Positions 10,743-21,881 are shown, counted from the first letter of the stretch. The stretch: 64,000 nucleotides of DNA from Adiantum capillus-veneris (GCA_014529385.2 CM043971.1:57974709-58038708); one strand, 5' to 3'. Notes: generated by a model not told the origin, from the letters alone. Numbers and translations: made by a program.

Positions 10743-11325
10743 AAAAGTTTTTGTTTTAGATCGCATTCTAAACAAGGATATTGGAAGAGCATGGGGCTTC
10801 GAAGGGGGCGACAAAGACTGGCGCTCATATATTGCATGCTACTCTTACTGGGAGTGCGTAGTGGAGAGAGCAATTGATTTAATAGGAGAGGCTGACGAGG
10901 TTTCATACATCTCGTGGAGTTCAGTAATAAGAGATTTTTTTTATAAGTGTCAAAAGGTTCATCTTCGCTATTCATTTAAGCATTTTCCAAAGATTACACC
11001 GGGGATCCAAAGAGAGAACATGCCCTTCCTAGATCAAACCGCAAGACGGTTTTCCTATAGGTAATCTCTTTGTTTTATTTTTAGATCTAGATAATGTATG
11101 TATCAATGGCGGTGGTTCACGGAATTATTGATAAATAGTCAAATCCAAGGAATTTCGCCAAGCGTTGAAGAGTGGAAGGTTGTCTCATCTTTGGATATAA
11201 ATCATTGTACCCACGTTCATGGCTCGATGCAAATAGGACTCTTCCTAAGGATCTCTATGACGTGCCATGGTTCTTAGAGTATTTGGAAGGTGAATATCCA
11301 GTCGAGGAGACAGAAATATATACAC
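10743..11325 (+). pseudogene. N-terminal domain exons of the first gene, copy C
   Basis: Exon a (10,743-11,060) lies between a GTGCAG acceptor and a GTAATC donor and encodes GFEGGDKDWRSYIACYSYWE and WSSVIRDFFYKCQKVHLRYS. Exon b (about 11,112-11,325) ends at a GTGAGT donor. Copy C has lost part of the intervening intron with the acceptor, and has a one-base frame change in exon b near TCATCTTTGG. The domain is unrecognised; the aromatic-rich, Lys/Arg-containing sequence could bind DNA, but that is a guess. Confidence 0.45.
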
Positions 11326-11408
11326 GTGAGTTCAATGCATTGCAATAAAATATATTAGATGAGGTTAGTAGTCACTACTTATGTTTTGTTTGCATGGTTT
11401 GGAAACAG

Positions 11409-12268
11409 GTCTTATGTGCAAGCCAATAGGAGTTGCAACGAGCACTTCAAAGAAAGATACAACAACAAATGCAAAGGAAAGTGGTAGTGGTAGTGGTAGT
11501 GGCAAGGATATAAGGAGCCCTCACGGCACTCCAAAGAAAGACACAGTGACAAACACAAGGGAAAGGGCACAAGGAGCCCTCACGACAAGATTGACTACAG
11601 TAGAAAGGATACAATAAAGTCTCCTGGCAAGATAGGTACAAGAGGTGGTAAGGGTACTCTTAAAGAGGTAGTGCAAAGTCCAGATCGCAAGGGTAAGGGT
11701 ACCGATGAGAAGAAAAGAGGTAATAACTTGGAAGGAAAGCATAGAAAAAAAAAAGAAAACCCCACCACAAAAAAAGCTGAAGGGCAACACTACGTGAACA
11801 CAATGGGAAAATGAAGATGAGGATGCACCGGAGGCTTTTGTGCCATTTCATCTCCCTGTACATGCTGATATATTGCATATTGCAATTGATACATTTAATG
11901 GCCCGGAAGACTCAGATGCAGTAATGATACGACGGTTTATAGAGAAACTTCAAGCCCAAGGTGGATTCTATGAGGATGCACTTGTCTCTCTTGTATGGGC
12001 AGATCTTCCATCTGGCTTGTACTCATTTGAAGAGGAGGATGAACTACGAGCTTGGAATGAATGGGATTCAGAAAAGCTAAGGGCGTCAGTTACCACTGCA
12101 ACAGAGTTCTTGAGTCATGATGGTTTCTTTGTTACTATTAGTGGTATTGAGCATCAATTTGAGATTGTGTCATGTGTGATGGGGCAATCCAAACTTCAAT
12201 ATGTACATAGTATGTTCTTGGAAACTACAACCCAATGCAAAAGGATCATTCGTGGGAAAGTAGAAGAG
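11409..12268 (+). pseudogene. Basic linker plus methyltransferase motif IV-like exon, copy C
   Basis: It starts at an intact AACAG acceptor that is mutated in A and B. The first part is a low-complexity basic linker with repeated KD[TI] and SP motifs (SGSGSGKDIRSPHGTPKKDT). The second part is the motif IV-like domain: LVWADLPSGLYSFEEEDELR, WNEWDSEKLRAS, FLSHDGFFVTISG. The linker is damaged: a frame change after RERAQGAL and a TGA just before the acidic NEDEDAPEAF stretch, where copy A reads CGA. The exon ends at GAG followed by a GC splice donor. Confidence 0.55.
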
Positions 12269-12348
12269 GCAAGTCAAAACCACTAGAGGATTATGGTTGC
12301 AGAGTTTTTTTAAGCTAAACTCTAATAATTTACTCTCTTAATGCTACC

Positions 12349-12729
12349 TTGCAAGTTTCCACTTTAGTGATTACATTCTTTGTCCATCCAGATTGTACAG
12401 GTGAATTACATTGGGAGCAAGCATTACTAAAAGTCATGAAGGGATCTTTCGACAACAAGTCTGATACATTTGTGGAGCTACCAACAAGGAAGCTAAACCT
12501 GACACTAGATGAAGAAGGCAATGCCTTGCCTGGTGCAGCTGAGAGACACACAAACTTTTGTGGTTTCCTAGTTTTGCTCTGCACTCAAGAAGGGGAAATC
12601 ATAATAGATTGTTTTGTTGGGGTCGAAAATATGGCCAAAGTGTGTGAGGTCTTAGACCGGTATTGCGTGAGTATTGAGATTGATGAGAGGTGCCATGAAC
12701 ATTACCTCTCTCAGATAGGCGATCTGTAA
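12349..12729 (+). pseudogene. Methyltransferase motif I-like terminal exon, copy C
   Basis: It encodes FVHPDCTGELHWEQALLKVM, then ERHTNFCGFLVLLCTQEGE, then IIIDCFVGVENMAKVCEVLD and RYCVSIEIDERCHE. The ERHTN...FLVLL piece sits where beta-class enzymes have motif X (normally KP-x-x-L) just before motif I. DCFVGVEN replaces the usual D-x-F-x-G-x-G. It ends three codons earlier than copy B through a TAA in place of TTA. Known enzymes of this fold methylate exocyclic amino groups of adenine or cytosine; activity here is not established. Confidence 0.55.
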
Positions 12730-12972
12730 GAGGTTTAGATGGCATGAGACATCAACTTCATTGACTTTCTAAGACAAATATGATTGTTTTTTGCTCATTC
12801 ATTTTGTATGTGAGTATGTATCTTTGAATTGTGATTGATGGACACAACCTTTTTCTATTGAATTTCAATTTGTATATTTGAAGAGTGGTTGAATAAATTT
12901 TGTTCCCATTTTTTTTAATCAGCGTACCAAGCAAAGTGAAACAATTGTGTATGTTTATGTGATGTAGGACTA

Positions 12973-13182
12973 ATGGAGCCATGTGTTGAGGATAGCAATC
13001 AAGTATTTGCATGTTCATCCTCAGAGAGAGGTTCCCTTTTGCGAGGTGAGCTTGAGAGCTGGGTGTTGAGCCTACAATCCAATCTGGATAGTTTTCATTC
13101 ACCTTTGCTTGCACAAGATGTAATATTGAAAATGATATTTCCCCCAAATAGAAAGGGAAAGGGAAAACGATCTATGAAATAA
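12973..13182 (+). pseudogene. Transposase first exon, right arm
   Basis: MEPCVEDSNQVFACSSSERG onward, 69 codons to a TAA. It is identical in layout to 7,660-7,869. The 240-bp stretch between the methyltransferase-like stop and this ATG is AT-rich and ends in GATGTAG. It could be an intergenic promoter or an intron joining the two genes; the sequence does not decide. Confidence 0.45.
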
Positions 13183-13893
13183 AGGCAAAATAGGTCACTC
13201 TTAGAAATTGTCGTGGATAAAGACTTTCCAGGAGTAGACAACACCTTACCACAAACTATTACACAGGTGTTTGCTCGATATAAAGAGAAGGGGCTTTTAA
13301 AAATTGCACAGTGGCGACTTTGTATAGGCAAGGATGAAAAACAACACAAGCCCACTCTTTTCCCCCCAGATGCAGAGGATATATACGTGGGGAATGTTTT
13401 ACCATGTACATGTTCTCCGTCCTCTTCAAGGAATAAGCACAAGAGAAATTGTGAGACATGTTGTGGACGTTGTGATTTCTGCGGCAAGAGAGAAAAAACA
13501 TGGTGCGATTTGAGTACATCTCGTTTATCGAGCAATTGCATCTTCTATGTCAGTTTGAGGAATTTTGTCATGATTTTCTTACAATGTGGCGGGCAAGAAG
13601 TAGTTGGCAAGCGGACAGTTCAACCTCTACCAATGTTATCACAACGATTACTGGGATGGGGAAAAAATAAGAATGTGCAAAGACTTTTGGAACCTATAGA
13701 AAGAGTGGGAGATTCCAGTTAAGTGCCCCAATAGTTTTTGTGCCATGTATTATCGGACTTTTCCAACCGCCTTGCGTAGTCCGGAGCTAAACAAAAATTG
13801 GAATGAGATTACCAAGGAATATGAGTTCTTATGCTCACATTGTGCAACAAATATCAAAGTTCCAAGAAGAATGGTCAAGGTGAGAGAATATTG
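13183..13893 (+). pseudogene. Cys-rich transposase region, right arm
   Basis: The frame continues from the first exon after the TAA (LEIVVDKDFPGVDN), holds the cluster CTCSPSSSRNKHKRNCETCC and CDFCGK, then changes frame twice before YWDGEK and reads CPNSFCAMYYRTFP and EFLCSHCATNIKVPRRMVK up to a GTGAGA donor at about 13,880. Two more Cys pairs suggest a zinc-binding module. The lesions match the left arm. Confidence 0.45.
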
Positions 13894-13983
13894 CAATCAA
13901 TTTGAATAGGCTTCATCTTAGCAATGTTTATCATGCCCATAACTTTCATGTTTTTTTAGGGGGATCCTCGAAATTTTGCACTA

Positions 13984-14679
13984 ATGTGCCATTGGGATGG
14001 CTTTCAAACGGCTTCAACCAAGCCGAAAGATAGTGGGGTTGTTGAAGTGGTGGTCCTCAACGGTGGCAAAAACTCAATTATTGGACCTTTGCCAATGCTA
14101 TTTTTGCCACTCATCTTATTGAAGTTAGAAAAGAAACATGGCGATATTCTTCCATACCTTTTAGAGCCTTTAATATGTGAACTTGAGTCGGCTTTTGTTG
14201 GTGGGTTCTCCATCAATTTTAACTATCCACCAACGGCCATATTTGACAACTCTTTGGACATAGCATATCGTTCTTGCATTCTAAGGGCAATTCTCATGTC
14301 ATGGATAGGCGATCACCCAGTCCAATGTAAACTAGGATGTTTGAAGGATGAGGGCAAGAACGGGTGTAAACCGGATAAGCCTCCCATGAAGCAAATCACT
14401 CAAGGGGTATGCATTCCAAAGTACGTATACACAAAGAATAAATATATTGCTCGCTACCCACCAGAAAAGAGGACTGCAACAGAGATGTTTGAAGCTATAA
14501 GACTTTCAAGACAAAAACAAACAAAGCAGGAGTATAACACTACTCTATCCAATGCACGGCTAACAGGAGAATCACCACTCTGGAGGTTGTACCATCTCTA
14601 TGGCTTTGATATTAGTTTGGATCTTGTGTATGATGTGATGCACATTCTTGCACTGAACATTTTCAAGAAGTATACTTAA
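13984..14679 (+). pseudogene. tnp2-like transposase core, right arm
   Basis: 231 codons nearly identical to 6,164-6,859. It is preceded by an AG acceptor-like GGGGGATCC context after a 90-bp AT-rich spacer. Motif order: HWDGFQ (about residue 3), PLPMLFLPL, PYLLEPLICELE (about 57), GDHPVQCKLGC (about 110), LYGFDISLDL-VYDVMHI (about 205-222). In tnp2-type enzymes the acidic residues of such blocks form the catalytic triad; assignment here is by block order only. Homology continues past the stop at 14,677-14,679. Confidence 0.6.
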
Positions 14680-15307
14680 AACAACTATTTTTAAAGGCTA
14701 GCAATGGCATGAAAACATCCATCACCCATGGAATATATGAAGCTACTGTTGCAATTCCCCGAACACTTCGCAGAAGTGGATGATGGCTGTTGCATGCTAC
14801 TAGACACCACGGAAATTTTATTGCAGAAGAGCATCAAAAGTTTATTCAATGGTGTTTACCACACATTTTAAATAATGTTCCAGACATTGAGAGATGTGGG
14901 AATGATGTTGGTTGACGTAGCTTATATGTTCTACAACTACACACGTACTCATGGTTGGACTTTGGACCATCAATGCTACCCGAAAACTACTTTCAGCATG
15001 GAGAATTATTATGGATGAAGAGGGAGGAGAGATTGTTTCTCCTCTAGAGCACGTGGCAGGTGTGCATGTTTCTATTAACGACAAATATAATAAACACTCC
15101 TTATATAACATGGAGACCTAAAATAACGTCAATCTTTGTATATAGGTTCTAGAGAGTTGTTTGATGACATAATACGCGACAGTAGCCATGATGGACTTTG
15201 ATGCTACCAGTTTGAGAGAAACGTGTTGGAGATTGTAGAGATTCCAACCAATAACATGTTCAATGAGTTAACATACACTCATTATCACACTCGAGCGCTT
15301 TTATCAC
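14680..15307 (+). pseudogene. Transposase middle/C-terminal segment, right arm (cut by retrotransposon)
   Basis: A decayed continuation with HHGNFIAEEHQKFIQWCLPH at about 14,805-14,870 and IPTNNMFNELTYTHYHTRAL at about 15,240-15,298. The sequence stops at ATCAC (15,303-15,307), where the outer LTR element is inserted, and resumes at 43,326. Confidence 0.55.
15303..15307. repeat. Target-site duplication ATCAC, outer element, left
   Basis: ATCAC here and at 43,321-43,325. The uninterrupted left-arm copy (near 5,526-5,530, minus strand) carries a single ATCAC at the same place, which confirms the insertion point. Confidence 0.9.
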
Positions 15308-15850
15308 TATTAACCCTCACGGCACATGGACACCCTATGATCTATAAATGTTGTATTATTTAGAGTCAGGTACCGGGCTTGTCGGACCAATAGGAACAGG
15401 GTAAGGGTGATCGCAGATGACAGGCGCACTCTAACTGGAATATTCAAGGAGTTAGTTGGCTAAGTATGGGCGCCCAAGTGTGAATGGGGTGAGCTCATAT
15501 AAAATCCACTAAACCTAATTTTTACTCATTCTCTCATTGTGCAATAGAAGCTGCTCTTGCTCCATCTCCACCTTCTCCTTTTGTGTGTGTGTGTGTACGT
15601 GAGAGAGAGAGAGAGAGTGTGAGAGTGTGTGTGTGTGATCGAGCGTTGCGGCGGCACGACGGCGGCGAGGCGGTTGAGCGCGGCGTAGTGGCATCTCCCT
15701 CTTCTTCGCGACGCGGGAATCCTTCATTCGCAACTACGCAGGAAGGTGAGTGACACACCATTCTTCCTTGTGAGCTTGTCTGTTGTATGACTGTGTGCTA
15801 GGAGCCTTTGTGGCTCGCACACGGCGCGTAGCAAGTCCCTAGCCGTGACA
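15308..15850 (+). repeat. 5' LTR of outer element
   Basis: 543 bp, ending in CCCTAGCCGTGACA. It starts TATTAACCC where the 3' LTR has TGTTAACCC, so the terminal TG is mutated. About 13 substitutions separate the LTRs over 510 aligned bases, plus length changes in the GT/GA tracts. R/U5 holds short GT and GA repeats and a GGAAGGTGAGTGA stretch. Confidence 0.9.
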
Positions 15851-16919
15851 TTTTTGGCCCCGCTATCGGGGAGCTGCTGCGCGTGAAGCTCCAACGGCGA
15901 CCTGTAAATTGTATTGAAGCTATTTTTTATGTAGGAAAGGCGCGGCTTAAGTTTGATCATTGTTGTTATGCAAAAACAGTAGAGAAAGACACAATGTTGT
16001 TGACTGCATTCAAGTTTTTTGTGTTCTGTTAAGCTCTGTTTTGTTAGTTCTATTAAGCTCAGATTTCAGCTTACACAGTTAGCATTTCTTGCATTTCTGC
16101 GTTTTCTGCATTTTCTGGTTTGCACTGCACAGTTCTGTCAAGTTTCAATTTTCTGCATTTTCTGTGTTTTCTGGTTTGTGCACAGTTAGGCGCACAATTA
16201 GTTAATTAAGTAGGTTAGTAATTAGGTGAACCATTGATTAGCAGGTCAGTAGGTAGGTGGGACAGTAAATAGTTAGGTGAGGTCAACGCGCACCAAAACG
16301 CGTACCAAATAATATCCAAAAAAAAAATTTAAAAAAATAATAATTTTATTTTTAAAAAAAATAAATAATTTAAAAAATTCGAAAAATAAAAACGCGAGTG
16401 AGGGGGAGGTTATAAAAACGGACGGGAAAAAATCGAAAATATTTAAGCGTGAGTGACTGGGGGGATCACTAAAATTTTGATCGGGATCGGGATCATTTGC
16501 CCAAGCCCAAGCCCAAGCCCAAGCCCAGGCCCAGGCCCAAGCCTCAGTCTTATGATATATACTAGACTCACTCTTATATATATACCCTACCCCCTCAAGA
16601 GGGAATGAGAGCATGTGGGGCAAGTCCTCCACTCTCCTCCCTTCTCTTCCCACTTGCACCCTTAGAGTTGCTATTTGGAGCCTAGTTTCCCAGCTAGGAA
16701 AAGACTGTTCTGGGCTTTTCTGGAGAAAAATAGAACCAAACGGTGGGCTGTAAAGCACAGTGCGTCCCTCCTAGCGATACGCTCGTTTCGAGCTATCACA
16801 CGGCCCATTCCACGACACGCTCTAAAAAATCTAGCAAAAAAACAAACAAAAAACACGCAAAAAACTAGTCACAAGGCCTCCTAGAGCAGCTTTTTGACAC
16901 CTTAGGGTATCAAAAGCAC
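15851..16919 (+). other. Outer element leader with degenerate primer-binding site
   Basis: Directly after the LTR, TTTTTGGCCCCGCTATCGGG resembles the tRNA-Asp primer site TGGCGCCGTTGCCGGGG with about four mismatches. The leader then has T-rich imperfect repeats of TTTCTGCATTTTCTG, an A/T-rich stretch at 16,315-16,400, and a GCCCAA hexamer tract. I see no gene. Confidence 0.65.
16500..16543. repeat. GCCCAA/GCCCAG hexamer tract
   Basis: About seven tandem units in the leader of the outer element. The antisense frame reads as Trp-Ala repeats and is not a gene. Confidence 0.9.
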
Positions 16920-19130
16920 ATGCACTTACGCTCTAGGCGGGTGCTAGAACACGAACATGTTGAGGGTGCCTCTGTTCATACGGACACCCATTACCCATCC
17001 ACGATAGGCTCTAGACCCTCAGCGGGGACGCAAGGTAGCACCACCCAAGACCCTAAAATAGCCGCTAGTGATTCCTCCTCCGACTTAGAAATCATGGAAG
17101 CATACCCTACCCAAAACACTCAGAGAGAAGGCCATGCACCTCCCGAAGCTCCACAGCCTAGTACCAGTATGTTTAGCCGTTTCATGGAAACATTAGGTAG
17201 AGCTACTCGCTCGGAACCTGATGCAAATGAAGCACACGAAGGGGGTGGGGAAGTGGACTCTCCTTTCACATCGCACGTGGACCCCACACCCCCAAAGAGT
17301 GTCCATGTGGATATCTTGCCAACTTCTTACCAAGAAGGCCCTGTTGAGCTGCCTCCTTCAGAAGTTCCCTCTAGAGTACCGTTGGTGACAAGTAAAACCA
17401 CGAGGAGCAACATTGCTTCTACCTCACAAGAAATCGTTAACACGTCGACTCTAGAAGGATTGTTCATTAATGATCATTGGACATACGACCTCCACACTGA
17501 GGTGTTGACGGATCTACACTCTGGCCACGCCTACCATGTAGGATGGATAGAGATTGTACAATCCACCTCTAGTGCCACGAGCATCGAAGACCAACAGAAA
17601 ATGATCTGTAATGTTATCCATGGCATTATTCAATCAAAAAGGCAAAACCGAGGGGTAAATATACTCTCAACTGGCCCCATGAGATTTCTGGATACGAGCA
17701 AGGCTCAACAGCCTACTCTATCACAAATGGAGACTCCTCTAATGAGCCCCATGGACCTATCTTACGTCATTTCACCTGGGGTCTCTATGCAATCTGAGCC
17801 TCCGAGCGACAACTTTAGCTTCCCTAACTTGGCTCAACCCTCTATTAAGGAAAACACACTGCTCACTCCAGGGATAAGCCTGACAGAGAATGTACCGATG
17901 ACATCTACGATTAGCGCAGTGCCACTACCTAGTGTCGTAGTACCTAATATGGGGCCTCGACCGTATGTTCCTCTAGCCCCTTATGCACACATGGCCCCCA
18001 CACCTCCAATTGTACCACTTGTTTATGCTCCTCGAGTGCCGCTCCCTAGCCCTTATTCGAGTGGACCTATGCCCGGTTATGTTCCATATCCTGCATCATC
18101 CACACATATGCCAAGACCGGTACCCATCCCTCTCCCACATATGATTCCAAGAGTACCTCCACCGGCCCTGCCTCCTCACATAGGTGACTTGGCAGCGTTT
18201 GCTCAAACCATAGGTCGATCTATCACGGAAAATATGCGTCATGCATCTGATAGAGAGCCTAGAAGTAAGGCAGTACAAATTGCCAAACTCACGCAAAAAT
18301 TCAATGGGGACGAAGATGCTAGAAAACACATTGAAGTGTTTGAACAAGTATGTGATTCCTTAGGGGAACGCAACAAACTACATAAGTACAATGCCTTAAG
18401 CTTGACATTAAGTGGGAAGGCTGGAGATTGGTATAGAACCCTAAGGGTGGATGAGAAAACAATCTACCCTACCCTTCGAAGGTTGTTTCTAAAGGAGTAC
18501 ATACGAGAAGGTGTGCTTTGGGGTGTAGCATCTCAACTACAAAAGGCCGAACGTAAGGAAGGAGAGTCAGTAAGGGACTTCATTAGTCGTCTAAAGCACT
18601 TAAACTCTCGCTGCCCTGTAAATGAGCGCTTCAACAATAACCAACTGCTTGATCGATTCATTCGAGGGTTGAGGAATGAAGGAATCTATAATGGACTAGT
18701 GATTAGAGGTATCACAACCTGGGAAGATGTCACTGCCAATGCAATCCAATTAGAGGACAACTTGATGATAGCAGGCATGAGGGTGTCTACTGACACGAGA
18801 TCCACTAGCTCACAAGCCATTGAGTATGAACCCATGACTGCAAAGCCCATTGCCAATGAGCCAAAAGTATTTGAGACATTCTTGACAGACCTCACCAAGG
18901 CAATCCAAGAGTCTCTTAAGGATAATCGACCCCCTCAAAATAGTCACATGTATCCAAGAAGGGAGCAACAGTGGTGTTCCATTTGCTTAGGTCCACATAG
19001 CACTAGTGAGTGCCCTACGTTTAGAGTAAAATTTAATGGAACTTGCAACGCATGTGGTAGGTATGTTCACCAAGCTAAGGATTGTTTAATGATCAAACGT
19101 ATGATGGCAAATAGACCACCTGTAGCCTAG
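16920..19130 (+). CDS. gag: Gag polyprotein of outer element
   Basis: 736 codons starting MHLRSRRVLE, the Leu-Arg-Ser start typical of plant Ty3/gypsy Gag. A Pro/Ser-rich N-terminal half leads into a retrotransposon Gag core (KFNGDEDARKHIEVFEQV at about residue 458, then LTLSGKAGDWYRTLR, FISRLKHLNSRCP). Two CX2CX4HX4C knuckles follow near residues 683-722 (CSICLGPHSTSEC, CNACGRYVHQAKDC), which in this family bind genomic RNA. It ends at TAG (19,128-19,130), but the same frame continues into pol. No frame disruption inside. Confidence 0.9.
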   Translation: MHLRSRRVLEHEHVEGASVHTDTHYPSTIGSRPSAGTQGSTTQDPKIAASDSSSDLEIMEAYPTQNTQREGHAPPEAPQPSTSMFSRFMETLGRATRSEPDANEAHEGGGEVDSPFTSHVDPTPPKSVHVDILPTSYQEGPVELPPSEVPSRVPLVTSKTTRSNIASTSQEIVNTSTLEGLFINDHWTYDLHTEVLTDLHSGHAYHVGWIEIVQSTSSATSIEDQQKMICNVIHGIIQSKRQNRGVNILSTGPMRFLDTSKAQQPTLSQMETPLMSPMDLSYVISPGVSMQSEPPSDNFSFPNLAQPSIKENTLLTPGISLTENVPMTSTISAVPLPSVVVPNMGPRPYVPLAPYAHMAPTPPIVPLVYAPRVPLPSPYSSGPMPGYVPYPASSTHMPRPVPIPLPHMIPRVPPPALPPHIGDLAAFAQTIGRSITENMRHASDREPRSKAVQIAKLTQKFNGDEDARKHIEVFEQVCDSLGERNKLHKYNALSLTLSGKAGDWYRTLRVDEKTIYPTLRRLFLKEYIREGVLWGVASQLQKAERKEGESVRDFISRLKHLNSRCPVNERFNNNQLLDRFIRGLRNEGIYNGLVIRGITTWEDVTANAIQLEDNLMIAGMRVSTDTRSTSSQAIEYEPMTAKPIANEPKVFETFLTDLTKAIQESLKDNRPPQNSHMYPRREQQWCSICLGPHSTSECPTFRVKFNGTCNACGRYVHQAKDCLMIKRMMANRPPVA

Positions 19131-21881
19131 ACGGATGCGCCTCGAGCTCCTGTATTGATGCCTGTTCCACCTGTTGAGCAACTACCGCAACACATGGTCC
19201 CTAGATCTCAAAATGTTGTACAAGCTACACAGCTATCACCTTCTGTGCTAGGACCGCAACCCCCGCATCCAAGAGTCGCCCCTATGAACCAAGTGGGTTG
19301 CGAGCCATCTAATGCTTATGCAGATGGCTGTGAGGAGGAAATAGACACTAGTATTGCCTACGGACTTGATACATTGGAAGAGTGTCCTATATACTACATG
19401 GAAGATTGTTGGGGGCAAGTCACGCCGGTTTATCAAGCTGCTGCTCTCGCATCCAGAGATCAAAATATCAACACCCAGGCTAGGAGGCCACCTCTTCAAT
19501 GCTACGAGTGTGGTGGACCACATCGGGCAGCGGAGTGCCCTATTAGGCTGCAAAAGAATGCTGCACACATGCAAATGAATCAAGGGAGCACGTCTACAAT
19601 GACAATACTCACATGTAATCGTTGTGGCATAGATCACTTGATTGCCCAATGCCCCTATAACCCAAATGCGCCTAAAATCACACCCCTAAATTTGGTCGAA
19701 ATTGCTAGTGTGACATCGCCAATACCACCCGTCGCACCCGCTTATGCGATTACACGGTCCATGCTTCAAGGGCCAGGCCATATCCTCGAAGAGAGAGATA
19801 CCGCGTCAGTTATCCAAGTAAAGAAAAAGAAGACACGAAGGAAGAGGTCGCAGAATACGGGAAATTCAAAACCAAGTTCCAAAACAAACATAGGAACAGG
19901 AGATGACCCCGTGTATATGAATGACCTCGAGGATGATTCAAATTCAATCGAGACAATGGAGACTAGAACCAATACCACAAAGGGAAAGACCGACAAAGAA
20001 AACCGTAACATGGAACCAAATGAAAACCGAATAAGAGAAAACCATAAAGAGCCTCTGAAAACACCACAAGTGTTTCCAAATCCAATCCAAGACCCCCAAG
20101 ATAAACCGCAGGGGCAAAAAGGGAAGAATAGTAAAAAGAAGATTGGGACGTACCCAAACCCAGTAGACGAGATTGAGCAGGTGAAACATCTAAGAGGTTT
20201 AGTGGAGAAGACTCAAAGGAAACTAGAACCAGAACCCATGCATGTCAAAATTCATGACACAGTGTTTCCCACGCAAGTTCATCCACCCCACATGAACCAT
20301 AGACCGTTAGCCATATCTAGTATCATCCAAGAAGGGAGTGAGGACGGGACATCAGAAAGTGAGCATACACGTTTCTTGTTGGAAAGGATGTTTAACGAAG
20401 GAATACCTGATCCCATTGAGGAATATGAGATTCCATCCTCACCAGTTCCTAGTCAAGGACCTACACCCTGCAAAATGCCAATGAATGTTGCCAAACTAGT
20501 GGACTTCATGTCTTCTGAGGTCCGAACCACGATCATAGCAAAGCTGTATGGAGATCCTGAGTTATTCTTTGCACTTCGAGCATTCCTTAACGGAGAGCTA
20601 CGAACGGGATTACCGCAGCTTGCGCAACCAAATAGGCCTAACTCGATTATGATTGATGAGGAAAATCATGTGCAATCACTTGACTTAGATGGACACGAGT
20701 CTGTGATCGAGGTACCCATTAACGAATTAGGGCAGTATTTTGAAGGCGACGAGTCTAATGCGACCCTACCCATCACTACCAAGGGATTAACTATAAAGGG
20801 AATTCTTGATGGTGGTGCGGGAGTTAGCATCGTTACAAAAGATTGTTGGGAATCCATGGGAAAACCCCGCCTCAGTGTTACTAACATTGTGGTAAATATG
20901 GCAAATGGCACCATAGCCAAACATATGGGGATGCTCAAGGATCTTAAGATCAAAGTTCTAGGACACAAGGTACGACATACGTTCATTGTAATGGATTTCT
21001 CTAAACACCTTATGTCATATGAAATGATTTTAGGACGACCATTCATGAGGGAAGCACAAATGGTTAATGATTGGTCTAAAAATCATGTCTATTTGCAATT
21101 CCAAGACTCTATCCTTAGAGTGGATTTGGTGACTGGTAAGGTACACCCCTTAGGGAGTAAAACCATTATTGATCATCGCTCGGACACCACAGTTCACTCG
21201 GCCCAACTACAATATTGTTACACTTGTAAGAAGGATACAAACATTGGCCAAGATTCTCCTTACATGGATGTGTTACCGGGTATGACGGAATCAGACAACG
21301 TAGACTGGGTACACCTAGCTGCAACCATAGATACCTGGGGAAATAGAGGAACCACTTGGGTCACACTAGAGGGGGAAGAGGTACCACAAATTGCACCTCT
21401 GAACATGATAAGTGCCATACATGCATCTTCTAAGGGCAAGGCAATTGTAGACCAATCTGACAGTGACACCGATAGCTCAATAGAAGACTTTGACCAACAC
21501 GACTCAAACACTGACTCCCAGAGTGAAACGGATTCTGAATCTCATGAATTAGAGAGTCGAGCAAGTTTAGGGTCAAAACATTCGGAAGGACCGAGCACAT
21601 CAACCGATGATAGCTCCTTCGAGAGTGAAGAGGACACCAACGAGGACTCCTTTAGTGAGCCAGATCTAAATGCAAATCAAAAGCAGGTCTCAAATAAGAA
21701 AAAGAAAAACTTTAAGAGGCGTCGATATCGAGCCAATGTACGTGCTAGGATAAAAAAGAAGAGATCCTCAGCAGAATGGCTCAGTTATATAGGAGAATGT
21801 GATGCTCATCGAAAATTGGTAGACGATTGGGGTGAATATCTCCAAAATGTTATGTGGTGTAGACCCCATGACATAGCCCAA
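19131..21881 (+). pseudogene. pol: Pol N-terminal part of outer element (zinc knuckles, retropepsin)
   Basis: In frame with gag after one TAG. Two more knuckles of CX2CX3HX4C form (CYECGGPHRAAEC, CNRCGIDHLIAQC) lie at about residues 115-170. A Lys/Glu-rich linker leads to a retropepsin domain near residue 550 (GILDGGAGVSIVTKD, later MILGRPFMREAQMV). The catalytic triplet reads D-G-G instead of D-[ST]-G. A Ser/Asp/Glu-rich segment and a basic KKKKNFKRRRYRANVRARI segment (possible nuclear targeting) follow. The ORF is cut at 21,881 by the nested element and continues in the same frame from 36,323. Confidence 0.85.
21877..21881. repeat. Target-site duplication CCCAA, inner element, left
   Basis: CCCAA here and at 36,318-36,322, directly flanking LTR ends that read TGTTAAGG... 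and ...GACTCAACA on the plus strand. Confidence 0.92.

Larger units (their letters stand above)
10625..13170 (+). mobile_element. Methyltransferase-like gene unit, copy C (right arm)
   Basis: Plus-strand inverted copy of B. It is contiguous with the right-arm transposase, which begins at 12,973 and continues to 15,307 and then from 43,326. Its lesions partly differ from those of A and B, so the ancestral first gene was probably intact. Confidence 0.8.
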
